NCBI RefSeq assembly: GCF_029227915.1
Contig: NC_079879.1
Coordinates: forward strand, 12,772,001-12,836,000
DNA: 64,000 nt
Reading direction: 5' to 3'
Source: Hydractinia symbiolongicarpus
Lineage: Eukaryota; Cnidaria; Hydrozoa; Anthoathecata; Hydractiniidae
The translations under genes and the position numbers were made by a program. Below are positions 37,469-48,364 of the stretch, one piece after another; position 1 is the first letter of the stretch, and the number at the start of each line of letters is the position of its first letter. The notes under the pieces were generated by a model. It was not told where the DNA came from. It worked only from the letters and a program-made list of their open reading frames with translations, and ran no database searches.

Positions 37469-38214
37469 CCCTATTCGGTCCGGGGTTTTTAGAACATACT
37501 ATGACCGGGGGGGGGGGCGGATTCCGCCCCCCCTCAATAACTTTTCATAGGATTGTTCAAATTGAATCAAACTTGGCACACTTATAGTACGTCATAAAAG
37601 GAACAAAATGGCGGCAATAAATTTTTGCTTGCGTCAGCACATTTTCTGTGACGTCATCAGAAGCTTGAAAATTGTTAAAAATGCCACTATCTGCTTAAAA
37701 TATTATTACTTTTGTTCTAGAGCGAATTTTTACATTCTGTTTGAAGTTTCTGAAAGCTAAATAAATTTTTTTTAACATATCTTCCAGTTTTTACATGGAA
37801 CGGATAAAAAAATGCCAAAAATTGCCCGAAAATCCGTTTTTTTCCGATTTTCGTGTAAAATCCGACAAAACCGGGAAATCGAATTAGTCACGTGTCAAAA
37901 TTATTCAAAATGATTCTTCTTGATGAAACAAAGTTGTGTTGCAAGTTTCAAGTTATAAGGATAATCCTAACAGGAGTTATTATATTTTCCCCATTATAAG
38001 GATTTCATAGAGATTTTAGGGGTAGTTTCGAGTAATGGCCAATATCAAAGCCTTTGAAAGGTATGGGACCTAAAAATTTAGCATGCAGGTGTCTAATAGA
38101 TAAATGTTGAAACTTAGTAAGTATCATAGCCATATAAGAAAGCAATCAGGAGTTATTAAAAAAAAACCGTCAGGGGGGGGCGGAATCCGCCCCCCCCCCC
38201 CGGACCGAATAGGG
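37469..38214. mobile_element. TTAA-flanked MITE at the stop codon of the ankyrin-RING gene
   Basis: The termini CCCTATTCGGTCCGGGG and the complement at the other end are flanked by TTAA on both sides (37465-37468 and 38215-38218). TTAA duplication with ends starting CCC suggests a piggyBac-type non-autonomous element. Long G and C runs (CGGATTCCGCC core) lie near both ends. There is no coding capacity. The left TTAA includes the TAA stop of the upstream gene. Confidence 0.85.
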
Positions 38215-38739
38215 TTAACATTGATTTACGATTTTGAAACACGGAATTGTGTATATATCTTTTTTATTTAAAAATTAGTTGTAAGAAAGGGAGAAGAAAT
38301 GCACTTAATTTGAAAATTTTTAAAAAAACAGTTTTACAATGCGTGTCCGAAAATCTGAAGACTAATGAACTGTTATAAATCGTTTGAAATTCGGCTATCT
38401 GAAATACAGTAAATTTGGTATATTCCTGATTTTGTTTTGACATCGAAAAGAAACTTGAACTTCCTCAGCCCTGTGTAAGAGGTGTTTTGGATGCAGATTA
38501 GCTTTTCAGAAATATGAAACATGTTTCATATATGTCTTGTTATTAGTTACTTTGATAAAATACAAGAAATGTCTGAAATTTTCTCGGCCCGAGTTCTTTA
38601 TAATGAGGTTAAATTTACAATAATTACAATAACATACTATATTTGAAAACACTTAAAATCAAAATAGCATCTAAAGAATTTCTAGAATATCTATTCAACC
38701 CTTAGTTTGAATATCAATAGATTTTTCTGTGTGCTATTT
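38215..38739. other. Convergent spacer
   Basis: AT-rich sequence between the convergently oriented ankyrin-RING gene and EGF-transmembrane gene, after the MITE. It would include the 3' UTR of the minus-strand gene. Nothing else was recognised. Confidence 0.5.
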
Positions 38740-40105
38740 TCACTCATCTTTCTCTGCTAAATGTACAAATGAATCACGCGAGGAATACGATTTGGTTGTT
38801 GTGGCAACGTATGACTTATCTACTTTGCTCGATGGAGCGTGTTCGATTTCTTTTAAACAAGCCAGTTCCACTTCCTCCGCTATTTCATCAGGTTTTAGAT
38901 CAATAAAAGCTGGGTTATCGAGACCTTGATTGTGTGAGTGAACTTTTTCTTTGTAAGATGCAAGTCCTGATTTAACGTTCTCGACAGAGATAACCAAAAC
39001 TTCTGGTGTTTGTTTCCTCGAGAGTTTGTCATTTTCTTGGTGGGAAACTGTTGTAGAAGATTCTTTTTCTTCGCCATCTTTTTCTTCTTTATCCTTTTCT
39101 TTTCCTCTTCATCATATTCACAAATCTTCGGGCGCTGCACATCTGTATATCTTTGACTCGCTTCTCTCATCTCTCGAAACGCCTTATCCCAATCTATATT
39201 GTATGCATCATTTTCTCTGAAAAGATGTCAATAAAATTAATTTAATTTTGCGAGTTTTTGTAAAAGCCGCGAAAGTTAACACTGTATTTTTATTTTGTAA
39301 TTTAACACCAAGAAAGAAAATTTGTTTCATGCCACTGCCTAAGTACAAAGAAACAAAATGAAGATGAAACAATACCTCTTCTCTTGTTGTTTTTGTTTGT
39401 GTAAAAAATATGTGATAATGTAAAGAAGAATAAAGAAAAGCGACAACACGATCACTATGAGCACTGTAACGTGTTCTAAACAAAATGGTAGCCGTTTAAA
39501 TGTGTTTGGAAACAGATTATTTGTGTATAGATGTGTATAGGGACAACGACCACTAACGAAATAAAAGCGATATAAAGGAATTGTTTTTCTTATCCAACAA
39601 AAAAGAAATCCCAAAAATTTATTTTTGTAATATATTTCAAAAAATGATCTTTCGCGATGAAACCTTTTCAAAAACTTTCGCGGAACATCTTTGGGGCGAA
39701 AATCGTGAAAGTTTCTCTTTAAAGTATGAGCAAGCTACCTTTTCTCAAAAAATAGACCTGAAATGAATTAAATTCGCGAAAAAGTACTAGTAGGTTCACG
39801 AAAATAACTTTTCGCAAAAAAAGTTAATTCGCAAAAAAAAAACTTCACTAAATATCCCAGCATGACTACTTGGATTAATCTTAGCGAAAATCATTTTGTA
39901 GACCTCACGAAAATAAGTCTTTGTGAAAATCAGTATTCAAAACTTTCACTGCTTATTAAAACTCGATTATACTTACCAAAGTTCTCTCTGTTACACTTCA
40001 CACGACCATCACCTTTGAATCCTTCATCACAACGACAAGCATAGCTGTCAACCATCTCATGGCAAGTTGCGTTTTTAGCACAGACTACATTGAAACATCT
40101 GCTTC
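38740..40105 (-). CDS. EGF-like single-pass membrane protein, 3' part, with apparent frameshift
   Basis: Minus-strand exons are 39977-40105, 39376-39475 and 38740-39216. The first encodes one EGF-like module (RCFNVVC, NATCHEM, YACRCDEGF, KCNRENF) and is phase 1-1. The second encodes a transmembrane helix (HVTVLIVIVLSLFFILLYII) then a basic stop-transfer KQKQQEKR. The third is a charged cytoplasmic tail containing NPAFIDLKPDEIAEEVELAC (an NPxF-type motif) and ending LAEKDE. In the third exon the entry frame (ENDAYNIDWDKAFREM...) changes to the NPAF frame around an A-rich run near 39100; one extra base would restore it. The 5' end is not settled: candidate upstream exons lie at 40538, 42410 and 45913. 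It is probably a cell-surface receptor or adhesion protein; the ligand is unknown. Confidence 0.75.
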
Positions 40106-40537
40106 CTGAAGAATAAGAGGTTTTGTTGTGTACAGTAATGCTTGACATAAAAAATTTTTAGTCCATAGGATATAAACGCCAAGTAGCATTTTAAACTAGG
40201 GAAAATTTTATCGTGCTTTTTAAGTTTTAATATATGTAGAATTTAGAATTTAGAGGTTCAAGCTAAATTTGTTTAGCCTTGGAAAAATTCATGCGAATTC
40301 GCCCACCGTACGTATTTCTGCATCGGTATTAATAAATTAATAAAAAATATATTCCGAGGAGTAAACCTGCGGTGCAACCATTTTGATTTACAGACGTACA
40401 GCGAGCATTTTAATATAAGTGACGTTCTGTTATCTTGGAGCCTAGAATGTACAACATCCAACTTTATTCCCCCCCCTCGCAAGTATACGTCAAATTTAGA
40501 CTGTTTTAGCAGTTCATAGATTATAATTTGACATTAC

Positions 40538-40597
40538 CGTTTTCCATTCTCCCTTTGAGCTCCATCCAATGGTATAAGTAGGTTCTACATGAATTGA
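40538..40597 (-). CDS. Candidate upstream exon of the EGF-transmembrane gene
   Basis: An open phase-1 to phase-1 segment of 60 nt reading NSCRTYLYHWMELKGRMEN, with donor GTAATG. It would join directly to the EGF exon (GSRCFN) in frame. The acceptor tract is poor; an alternative acceptor a few bases upstream would add a second Cys but change the phase. Offered as a candidate only. Confidence 0.35.
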
Positions 40598-41097
40598 CTT
40601 CACAAACTTCACTCATACATTAAGATTACATGAAGTTCATACAACCTCGTCCTCACGCCAGCTTAGGTGGTTGCAGGTTCAACTAACAAGCCCTGGGAAC
40701 AAAGTTGACAGTTGGTGTTGATATTCTGGTTTCGAAAATACGACAAAACCACTTAGTTAGCCTAAAGTCGTAGCTGGTTTTTACATTTACTACTTAAACA
40801 TAATGTGAGCTACAAAGAACGTAAACTTACCCATGGCTGTATTTTCACAATTCAATAAACCGAGCTATATCATTAACGATTTTTAAAAAATCAATACAGT
40901 TGAAATACATAAGCAGACATATAGTATTAAAATTAGCATAAAGAATTTTTTTATATCGAAGAGAGATGACTTCCTGCGACTTCAATTAAGCGCGAATGAT
41001 GACAAAAACATTTTAGTCACGAAAAAAAAGATTGCTAAACGCCCATCCTTGATTAAACGCCCCTTTTTCTTAATAGATTTTAACTGCCTTTCTTTAA

Positions 41098-42011
41098 CCC
41101 TATTTGGTATGGGGGGCATAAAGTGCCCGCCGCATTTTCAAAGTGTAATAACTTTTTAAACACTGGATGAAATTACCTGAAATTTTGTGACTTTGCCTAA
41201 CTTTTATTGGACTTACGGAAAATAAAAAAAATAATTTCCAAAAATTGTCCTATTATTGTCACTTTGTCCTTTTTGACAGTTGACATATCAACTTTTTTAT
41301 TGTAGTGGTAAAAATAAATGCTTTCTAAACTAACCAGTTGTATGAATATAAGATTATGTATGTGATAGTGACCAAAAGTCATCATACAATATTGATATGC
41401 ATGCTGTGTAATTTGCAGACAGGAATATTGGTAATTTACAGACCAGAATGTTTGTAATTTTCTATTTTCTATTTCTATTGACATATGTTAACGTCATAGG
41501 TCTTTTTGTCCCATGTCAATCCAAATTGTCTTTATTGAGTAGCTACTGACGTAAGTGCTAATAGATATACCAAGTTTTATTCCATGACAGCTACTAACAC
41601 TAAGGGTTCTCTAACATGATTTTTCAAAAAAAATTCTTGAAGATTTGAATTCTGATCGATTTCCATTTTCTCTTTAGAGAAATCCTTTGTCTTTATACCA
41701 CCTGTTAATGTTCCTAATAATATCTTACATTCTTATATTACTTTTTTAAAGACTAGTACTGTAAATAGTTTTAAAAAAGATAAAAAACAAGAATTTCCAA
41801 GAAAGACATATTTTCTTCAACCATTGGCTCATTATGACGTCATCACTTCCTGTGATGACTCGTCAACCGAAATATTTTGTCACTAATTAAGTCACAACAT
41901 ATTGATGCTTCTTTGTGCCAAGATTTGTCACTTAAAACCAAACTGAACAAAAGTTACAGCCCGCGGGCACTTTATGCTTACAAGGGTCAAAAAAGCCCAT
42001 ACCAAATAGGG
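41098..42011. mobile_element. Second TTAA-flanked MITE, related termini
   Basis: The ends CCCTATTTGGTATGGGGGGC and its diverged complement are flanked by TTAA (41094-41097, 42012-42015). The subterminal CATAAAGTGCCCGC also has an inverted partner (GCGGGCACTTTATG). It has no coding capacity. It shares the CCCTATTxGG start with the 37469 element but has a different interior, so the two look like subfamilies moved by one TTAA transposase. Confidence 0.85.
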
Positions 42012-42409
42012 TTAAGAATTATAATAAAATTTTGATGTAACTGTTGCTGGAAATCTATTCGACTCTATGGCATGACACATGGTCTGATCGGCGTAACTCT
42101 GATTATTGGTCACTGTCTTTGTCATAATGTTGTCATTTTCAGTCAGTAACACAAGATGAAGTTTTTAAAAAAAGGATTGATTCGAAACTTCAATTGTTCA
42201 CTATTTTTTACAAGAGAATTGTACTCGTCTTTCAAGAGCGTTAAATATTAGACCCTATAACGTATGATGTTGTGTGGACAATATTTTTAGTACAGCATTA
42301 GTTTCAGTTCTTTCATGTTCTATTCACAACACCAACATCAGCGTTTTGGGCCAAAGAAAAGATTCATACCTGACACACTAATTGGAATAAAATGAAACTA
42401 AATACTGAC

Positions 42410-42511
42410 CAAGTTTTACGTTCCAGCTTTCAGTCGTGCTAACAGATAGGGACCTGATGCCCTTTACTGAGCCAAAAAAAGCCTGAGCTTCTAACATAAT
42501 ATTTCCGTTCT
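42410..42511 (-). CDS. Candidate exon, phase 1-1, extracellular-type
   Basis: Between a TACAG acceptor and a GTCAGT donor there is an open 102-nt segment, phase 1 at both ends, reading NGNIMLEAQAFFGSVKGIRS followed by LSVSTTESWNVKL. The composition is protein-like and the phase matches the EGF exon downstream and the signal-peptide exon upstream. No domain was recognised. If real it belongs to the EGF-transmembrane gene. Confidence 0.4.
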
Positions 42512-43142
42512 CTGTACCGTATTAAAAATATTTTTTATGTCGTTTTAACTTAAATCTTGGCTTAGATATTTTTAACATGTCCCGTTCTGTCCAATACGGT
42601 ACAGACAGTTTGTAAAACGGCCTAGGAAATATATTAGTATTACACAAAACCTTTACTTAATTGTTGTTATTAATATACTTACAAATTATGTAAATCATAC
42701 TTTTTGGCAAAAACCTAAGTTTTAACTTTAGGCTCCGCTATTTTAACTTGATATTATTAAAATTAATATGAAACGCGTGCTCTCGTTAAATCCTCGTAAC
42801 TGAAAATAAAAGAAACGCTACAAGATCTGGGATAAAAGTTGTAGATTATATTATCGCATTCAATTCTATTTTATGAAACATGTGTCGGTTTTTATCTTTC
42901 AATGCAAGCACATGTAAAGGGCAACCTTGTCCTCAAGCTCTTCTTCTCTTCTAACAATCTCGTACGGCGAGATTAGAGCTTTGGGGACGAGGTGTAAAAC
43001 AGAAAAAAGAATCACTTTAAGATTTTATAGTAAAAGTAAAATACAGCTATAAGACTATAAATAAATAGAAAAAACTGTAAAAAATAAATGAAACAGTTAA
43101 TAAAAACTTTAGATAGAAGATAAAAGGAATTGTTGGCGAGTG

Positions 43143-44150
43143 TTAATAATCGTTCATCGCGTCAATGTAATGCGTCCTCACGAAGGAGCTTTCAACATTT
43201 TCAGCTAGCATACTATAAAATAACTTTAACACGCAGCTTCTTTTTTTTGTATATATTTCAGAGTGATGTGCCAAAGAAGTGTTTTTATAATCACAATTTT
43301 TCTCGAACATTCTGACATTCGGTATGTGCCTCGCCACAACACCAGCATTCATGATTAACATACCAGTATGGACATCTTCCAATCGAAATAAAGTTTTATG
43401 AAAATACGGAATTATACCGGCTATAACATCTCTTGAAAATATAGCTGACCCACCGCTAACAAAATCAGGATAATTTTTCGTCCCATACTCTTCAAGGGTT
43501 ATTTTCAGTTTTCCTTCTCTGAACACATTAGCTTTGACATGTTTACGTCCTGCGTACAATTTAGTCTTGGGTGTATCTGGATGATTTAAGATTTGAAAAA
43601 GGACAAGCAAGTTAATATAAACATCTTCATCCGCCTTTAATAAATAATCAAATTCACAGTGTTTATACGCCCATTCGAAAACCAGTTCAGTTTTTCTTGG
43701 AAGTTCATAATAACCCTCGTAAAAATCACCTTGTATTATGTCTCCGTATTTCTCGATCTCCTTATTGAGTTTTTTTTGGGTTGCTTTATCAGCTGTTTTT
43801 GCTACCGCAAAGAAAGTTCGAAAATCATTTGTGGTGTGTGATTTTAAGCCTTTGCCCCACGTTTTTCGAATGGTATCTCTACTTTGGAAACTCGATACGT
43901 TACTAATTACAACAACCAACAGCTTTATCGGGTCTTTACTGCATGAAAAGTTCGATAATAATTTCGTAACATGAATGTGTTGGTTAAGGTTAGTAAAATT
44001 CGCCTTAACGTATATTCTTGAGTAGTCCAGTTCGATTACAAATTTTCTATAGTATAAATCTCTTCCAAACAACGTCAGAAATACACAACAAGTTGTGAGT
44101 AAAAAGACTATTCTGTAGTTTATTTTAATTCTTAAGCTTGCCATTTGCAT
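43143..44150 (-). CDS. GT31 beta-1,3-glycosyltransferase (galactosyl- or GlcNAc-transferase-like), intronless
   Basis: A type II Golgi enzyme that would add a beta-1,3-linked sugar from a UDP donor to glycans. I start it at the ATG at 44150 (MQMASLRIK...; 336 aa), because the open frame upstream has no ATG. A membrane anchor spans roughly residues 13-30 (IVFLLTTCCVFLTLF). GT31 motifs in order: TIRKTWG, the DFYEGYYELPRKT block, KADEDVYIN (metal-binding DxD written DED), YPDFVSGGSAIFSRDV and RLEDVHTGM. A C-terminal NTSLAHHSEIYTKKRSC block is shared with the paralogue at 58729. It may be nested in a long intron of the EGF-transmembrane gene. Donor and acceptor specificity cannot be told from sequence. 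Confidence 0.92.
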   Translation of the reverse strand: MQMASLRIKINYRIVFLLTTCCVFLTLFGRDLYYRKFVIELDYSRIYVKANFTNLNQHIHVTKLLSNFSCSKDPIKLLVVVISNVSSFQSRDTIRKTWGKGLKSHTTNDFRTFFAVAKTADKATQKKLNKEIEKYGDIIQGDFYEGYYELPRKTELVFEWAYKHCEFDYLLKADEDVYINLLVLFQILNHPDTPKTKLYAGRKHVKANVFREGKLKITLEEYGTKNYPDFVSGGSAIFSRDVIAGIIPYFHKTLFRLEDVHTGMLIMNAGVVARHIPNVRMFEKNCDYKNTSLAHHSEIYTKKRSCVLKLFYSMLAENVESSFVRTHYIDAMNDY

Positions 44151-45912
44151 CCCTCCACACACTCGTTTTCGTCCAACAATATCTTCTTCTAAAAAGTTGT
44201 TAATAAAAAAAGTCAATAAAAAAAGTTAAAACTGTAAATGTTTTTTTATAAAATTATAACACAACGATAAATATATATTTTTTCTGTTTGCGCTTATAAC
44301 AAACATGGCTGTTATTCACAATAGATGAAGACAGATGTTTGTTTTATATCTCGTATAACAATAAGTGTTTATGATGAGCAAAGGGTACATTGTTCTTGCA
44401 ATTTTTTCACAAAAGCGCATATGAAACGTTCCCTATTGAACTGTTCGGTATTTTATTTTTAAGTATTAAGTTTTATTTTCTTCTCGCCTTTTTAATAACA
44501 AACCGTTTTATGATGAAAAGAAAGTAAGTTGTCGCGAATCTTCCACGCTTTATATCACCTACGAATACTCTTGGATTTAATGCATTCTGCAGGTGACGAG
44601 ACAAACGAAAGCGGTTGGTTTCTTAACGAAAAACTTAAAAGAGAAGCAACAAACCTAATCGGTGGGGATAAAACTTTCAAAGCAATGTTCTAAAAGGGCC
44701 CTGTTTCCTCGCCTCCAAAATTGTTAAACCTAGTTTTACTAATTCGCCATACTTTCGAGTTCCATTGATAATGTGCGAAAGTCGAAATTAAATCCCTTTG
44801 TTCAAACATATCGGTTCGAGCAAATAACTTGATTGTAAATAATATAATCAGAAGCTTAAACATTATTAAAAAGAAACAGAGTCGAAAAAGTTTTAAAATT
44901 GATATTTTGACCTTACATTCCAAAGGCCATCATCAGATGCATATATTTTTACAGTAAAATGTGTAAGAAGTAGTAAAATTTGTTGATAAAAGATTACACG
45001 TATGCGATAAAATAAAAACAATAAAGTTAAATAGGTTCAATTATGTTAAAGTGTCAAAAAATAACACCTTGCTATAATTCACTCCATTTATACAAGAGTG
45101 ATAATATAGTTAGTTAAAAAGCTTCAATGACACTGATTTCTCTTGTGCATTTAGTGTGGGCTTATGTTTTTAATGGTTTTGGTAATGGTTTGGTTTGGTT
45201 TAATGGTTAATGGTAACCACTATTTTGGTGTACGAAGACACGAAATAGTGATGCACAATCTACGATGACAAAAAATTCTGGTGGAAAAATCAACAAGGAT
45301 TTTTCCACGTGTCAATAACAACATTTAGCTAATAATCGCATTTAAAAAATAAGGAAAGAAATAGTTTTAAATCTAGTCATAACATAATGTTAATCACAGT
45401 CGGGAAAATTTTAGCCTTAAGATTTTAGAAGGAAATGAAGAGAATAATCAAGCCTTTACTTTTTTCAATGGCAGAAATTTCGACCTTGAAATAGTTATTT
45501 GCAATTCATAATCAGCCCTGTTGAAAAGTATGTCGATTTCTCACAAAATACAAAGTTTAAGACAATGTCGTAGGAAAGAATCATAATTACTGGCCGAATC
45601 CTTTTTTAAAATTTCGGAAATGTCTACTGGTTTAGAATAATACATGTCTATCTAAGTAATTTTAGGAGATTTTAAAATGCTTAGTGACCTGGAAAAATTA
45701 GCAATCAAGCAAAAATCTTTGCTTTTCCAATCTGACTGAGTGATCAACTTGGCACACGTTTAGAAGAGCCTTATTTATCTTTTTATTATTCACGTTCTTT
45801 AACATTATTTAAATTTTACCCGTCAAGACTTTCATATCCAAGATTTTCTAAACCGTCGTGCTGCATCCAAATTATATTACAACTAGAAAAGAAACAAAGG
45901 GAAATAGATTAC
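44151..45912. other. Spacer or intron without recognised genes
   Basis: AT-rich. A 77-codon minus-strand open frame near 44690-44923 has a hydrophobic run but no ATG at its start and no family resemblance. A TGGTTT-rich stretch lies near 45170-45225. Nothing else was recognised. Confidence 0.5.
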
Positions 45913-46072
45913 CTGACTGATACAAAAAACCGGTTAGTACGAAAAAATCCGATGATTTAATTGGTTTACGGCTTATTTTAACAGATCTTTGTATGAAGCC
46001 ATGATAACCGGTTTTGGAAGCCATTATTAAAATAGTATCATAAAAAAGTAAACAAATAAATAAAATTTTCAT
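45913..46072 (-). CDS. Candidate first exon with signal peptide
   Basis: The ATG at 46072 opens MKILFICLLFYDTILIMA, a good signal peptide. It is followed by SKTGYHGFIQRSVKISRKP and ends at a phase-1 GTAATC donor after LYQS (53 codons plus one base). The phase fits the candidate exon at 42511 and the EGF exon at 40105, so it may be the 5' exon of the EGF-transmembrane gene. In that case the GT31 gene at 43143 would be nested in its intron. It could equally start a separate small secreted protein. Confidence 0.45.
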
Positions 46073-46299
46073 AGCACTCAAAAAATATAAAAAATGGCTT
46101 ACTTAAACCATTATTTCGTTTCAATTCACATAAACAATGATTCGAATTTGTTTTTTGTATTTGACAGCACAACATCAAAACTCAATGTCCGTTAATTACA
46201 CAATTTTTAAAATCGAACGATCTTGAATTCGAAAAGTATCAAAATCGAACATGCGTTTTTTCTTCCTTAGTGACTTGGGAATAGCGACTTGAGTATAGC

Positions 46300-48078
46300 T
46301 TTGATTGTTGATCTGTTCTAAAACTACAGGCGAATGCGTAGACGATTACAGACGAATAACAGACGAAAACAGACGAATCACAGACGAGTACAGACAAGTT
46401 ACAGACGACTTACAGAGGAGTACAGATAATCACAGACGAGTATAGACAAGTTACAGACGAGTACAGACAAGTTACAGGCGACTTACAGACGAGTACAGAT
46501 AATCACCACAGACAAATTACAAATCACAGACGAGCCGATTTTTTTTCTATCTTTAAAAATGAAACTACATAAAAAGAAAAGTGAGTTTCCCCACTGACTC
46601 TTTAAATTTTTAAAATAATGTAGTTTTCCCGAATTTCTCATAAATATATAGGACGTTACATCATTATTAAAAATAGGAAACGTAGAGCAAAAAGCACATT
46701 CGATTCACCTTTTCGTTGGATGTGTGACTCGATTTGTGTCATAAATATAAAATAACAAACAGTTTTATTCATGTGAGCGCGTGTTAAATGTTGTACAATT
46801 TTATTTCGATTTACATAGATTTCATAAAAGTTGTTGGCTACTTAAATATTTCACGTTTCATTTTTAATAATAATTGCATAAATGGATGAAATATGGAAAA
46901 GCAAAGATTTTAGTCTAAAAAGGTTGATAAAACACCAAATAAAAAATGTGCAGAGGCAGTGAAGTTTCATGGAATGTTAAAAATATGTTGATATTATTTA
47001 TTTTCCCAATTAATATTTATTGTAAAATATCCATCTTTTTAACGTTATATAATCGACGCCTCTTGTAATTCAAGTTTGAAAGGAAGCGCATACCCTTTTT
47101 CGTCTTTGTCTCCATAGGAAACGAAGCAAAAGCCAGTTCGTAAGAGTTTCTTCACCTTTAGAGGCTTTTGACTCAAAATTGTTATGAAATTTAAAAAATA
47201 CTAAATTTGTAAGCTACCCCCCTCGTCCCTCGGTCCCTAAACCGTTATAACGGTGCGCTGATATCAAATGCTTCAAAAATGCAAAATGTCCTGGGAATGA
47301 GGTTGATAACCTACACTTTTTTTATAAGAACCGTAACATTTGGCTTCAGCCTAAGGTGTTCTTACTTTTCTCATTTTAAGAAATTGTTCTTTTGTGCTTA
47401 ATTGTACAAGTTGATTAATTTCGGGAAGATTAATTTTCGCGAAAATAAGTATGAATAAGCTAAGCTGGCTTCTATTCAATTGTTTTATTTATTTTCCAAC
47501 AGGACTTTATAATGACCAGAAGAAAGGGATGGAAATTAGTGATAGTGATGAAGATTGTGTGATAACTCGAGGTGCGTTTCTTTTAACTGTTGGGGAAAGA
47601 ATATTTTTTAAAATATTCTCTCCCTAACAGTGAAAATTTCAATATAATTTAAAACACCATTAACTTAGGTTGTGAGCGAGTTTATTGAAAAAAGATAGTT
47701 TACATTTGTAGTTGAGGTGTACATAGCTTTGTTATGAATATGAGATTTGCATATTATTCCATGGTTTTCACTTCAATACCCGCATACATTTTACACAATT
47801 CAACTTTACTGTTAAAACCTAAAAAATAATTAAGGTACTACTGGTATACCCATGACTCTACACTGGTCGTCTGTGATTCGTCTGTACTCGTCTATGATTC
47901 GTCTGTACTTGTCTATGATTCGTCTGTACTTATCTATGATTCGTCTGTGTTCATCTGTGATTCGACTGTACTCGTCTGTAAGTCGTCTGTAACTTGTCTG
48001 TACTCGTCTGTGATTCGTCTGTACTCGTCTATATTCGTCTACGCATTTGTCTGTAGTTTTAGAACAGATCTTGATTGT
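46300..48078. mobile_element. Foldback-like element with tandem-repeat inverted arms
   Basis: The left arm (about 46307-46535) is a string of ACAGACGAGT / ACAGACGAATC / ACAGACAAGTT units. The right arm (about 47846-48071) is the same array in reverse complement (TCGTCTGTACTCGTCTGTGA). Both outer edges share GATCTGTTCTAAAACTACAG, in opposite orientation. Long inverted arms made of short tandem repeats around a unique centre of about 1.3 kb are the hallmark of foldback-type transposons. No transposase was recognised in the centre. The class is inferred from architecture. Confidence 0.75.
47503..47571 (+). CDS. Candidate isolated exon inside the foldback-like element
   Basis: Between a TTTTCCAACAG acceptor and a GTGCGT donor lies a 69-nt open phase-1 to phase-1 segment reading LYNDQKKGMEISDSDEDCVI. 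The acidic SDSDEDC composition is protein-like. No partner exon was found on either side, so it may be a captured gene fragment or a coincidence. Confidence 0.25.
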
Positions 48079-48364
48079 TTTGTTCAAAAAGGAATATTTA
48101 TTTGCAGACCAGATAAAGTCAGGTAATAAAACGGATACTGACCGGTTTTAATGTTGCACTGTAAAATACAATGCCCTCAGTCAAGGGCACAGACCTAGTT
48201 CGGTCTGTACTTTTGACCTCGGGCTTTGTAACTTGTAGTACAACATCAAAACCGTTCAGTATGCGTTAAGTACAATCAGTCAGAGAAAATGTTGGCATAT
48301 CACCGCAACTTTTAAAGTCCTTTCCTACAATTAGTAATCTCGGTTGTTTATATTAGGTTTGAGT

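Noticed and set aside
44690-44923. 77-codon minus-strand frame with a hydrophobic segment
   Set aside because: It starts at TTG and not ATG, has no family resemblance and no splice partner.
47830-48087. Minus-strand frame with RRIIDKY-like heptads suggesting a coiled coil
   Set aside because: It is the tandem-repeat arm of the foldback-like element read in one frame; the mirror arm at 46.3 kb does not encode the same.
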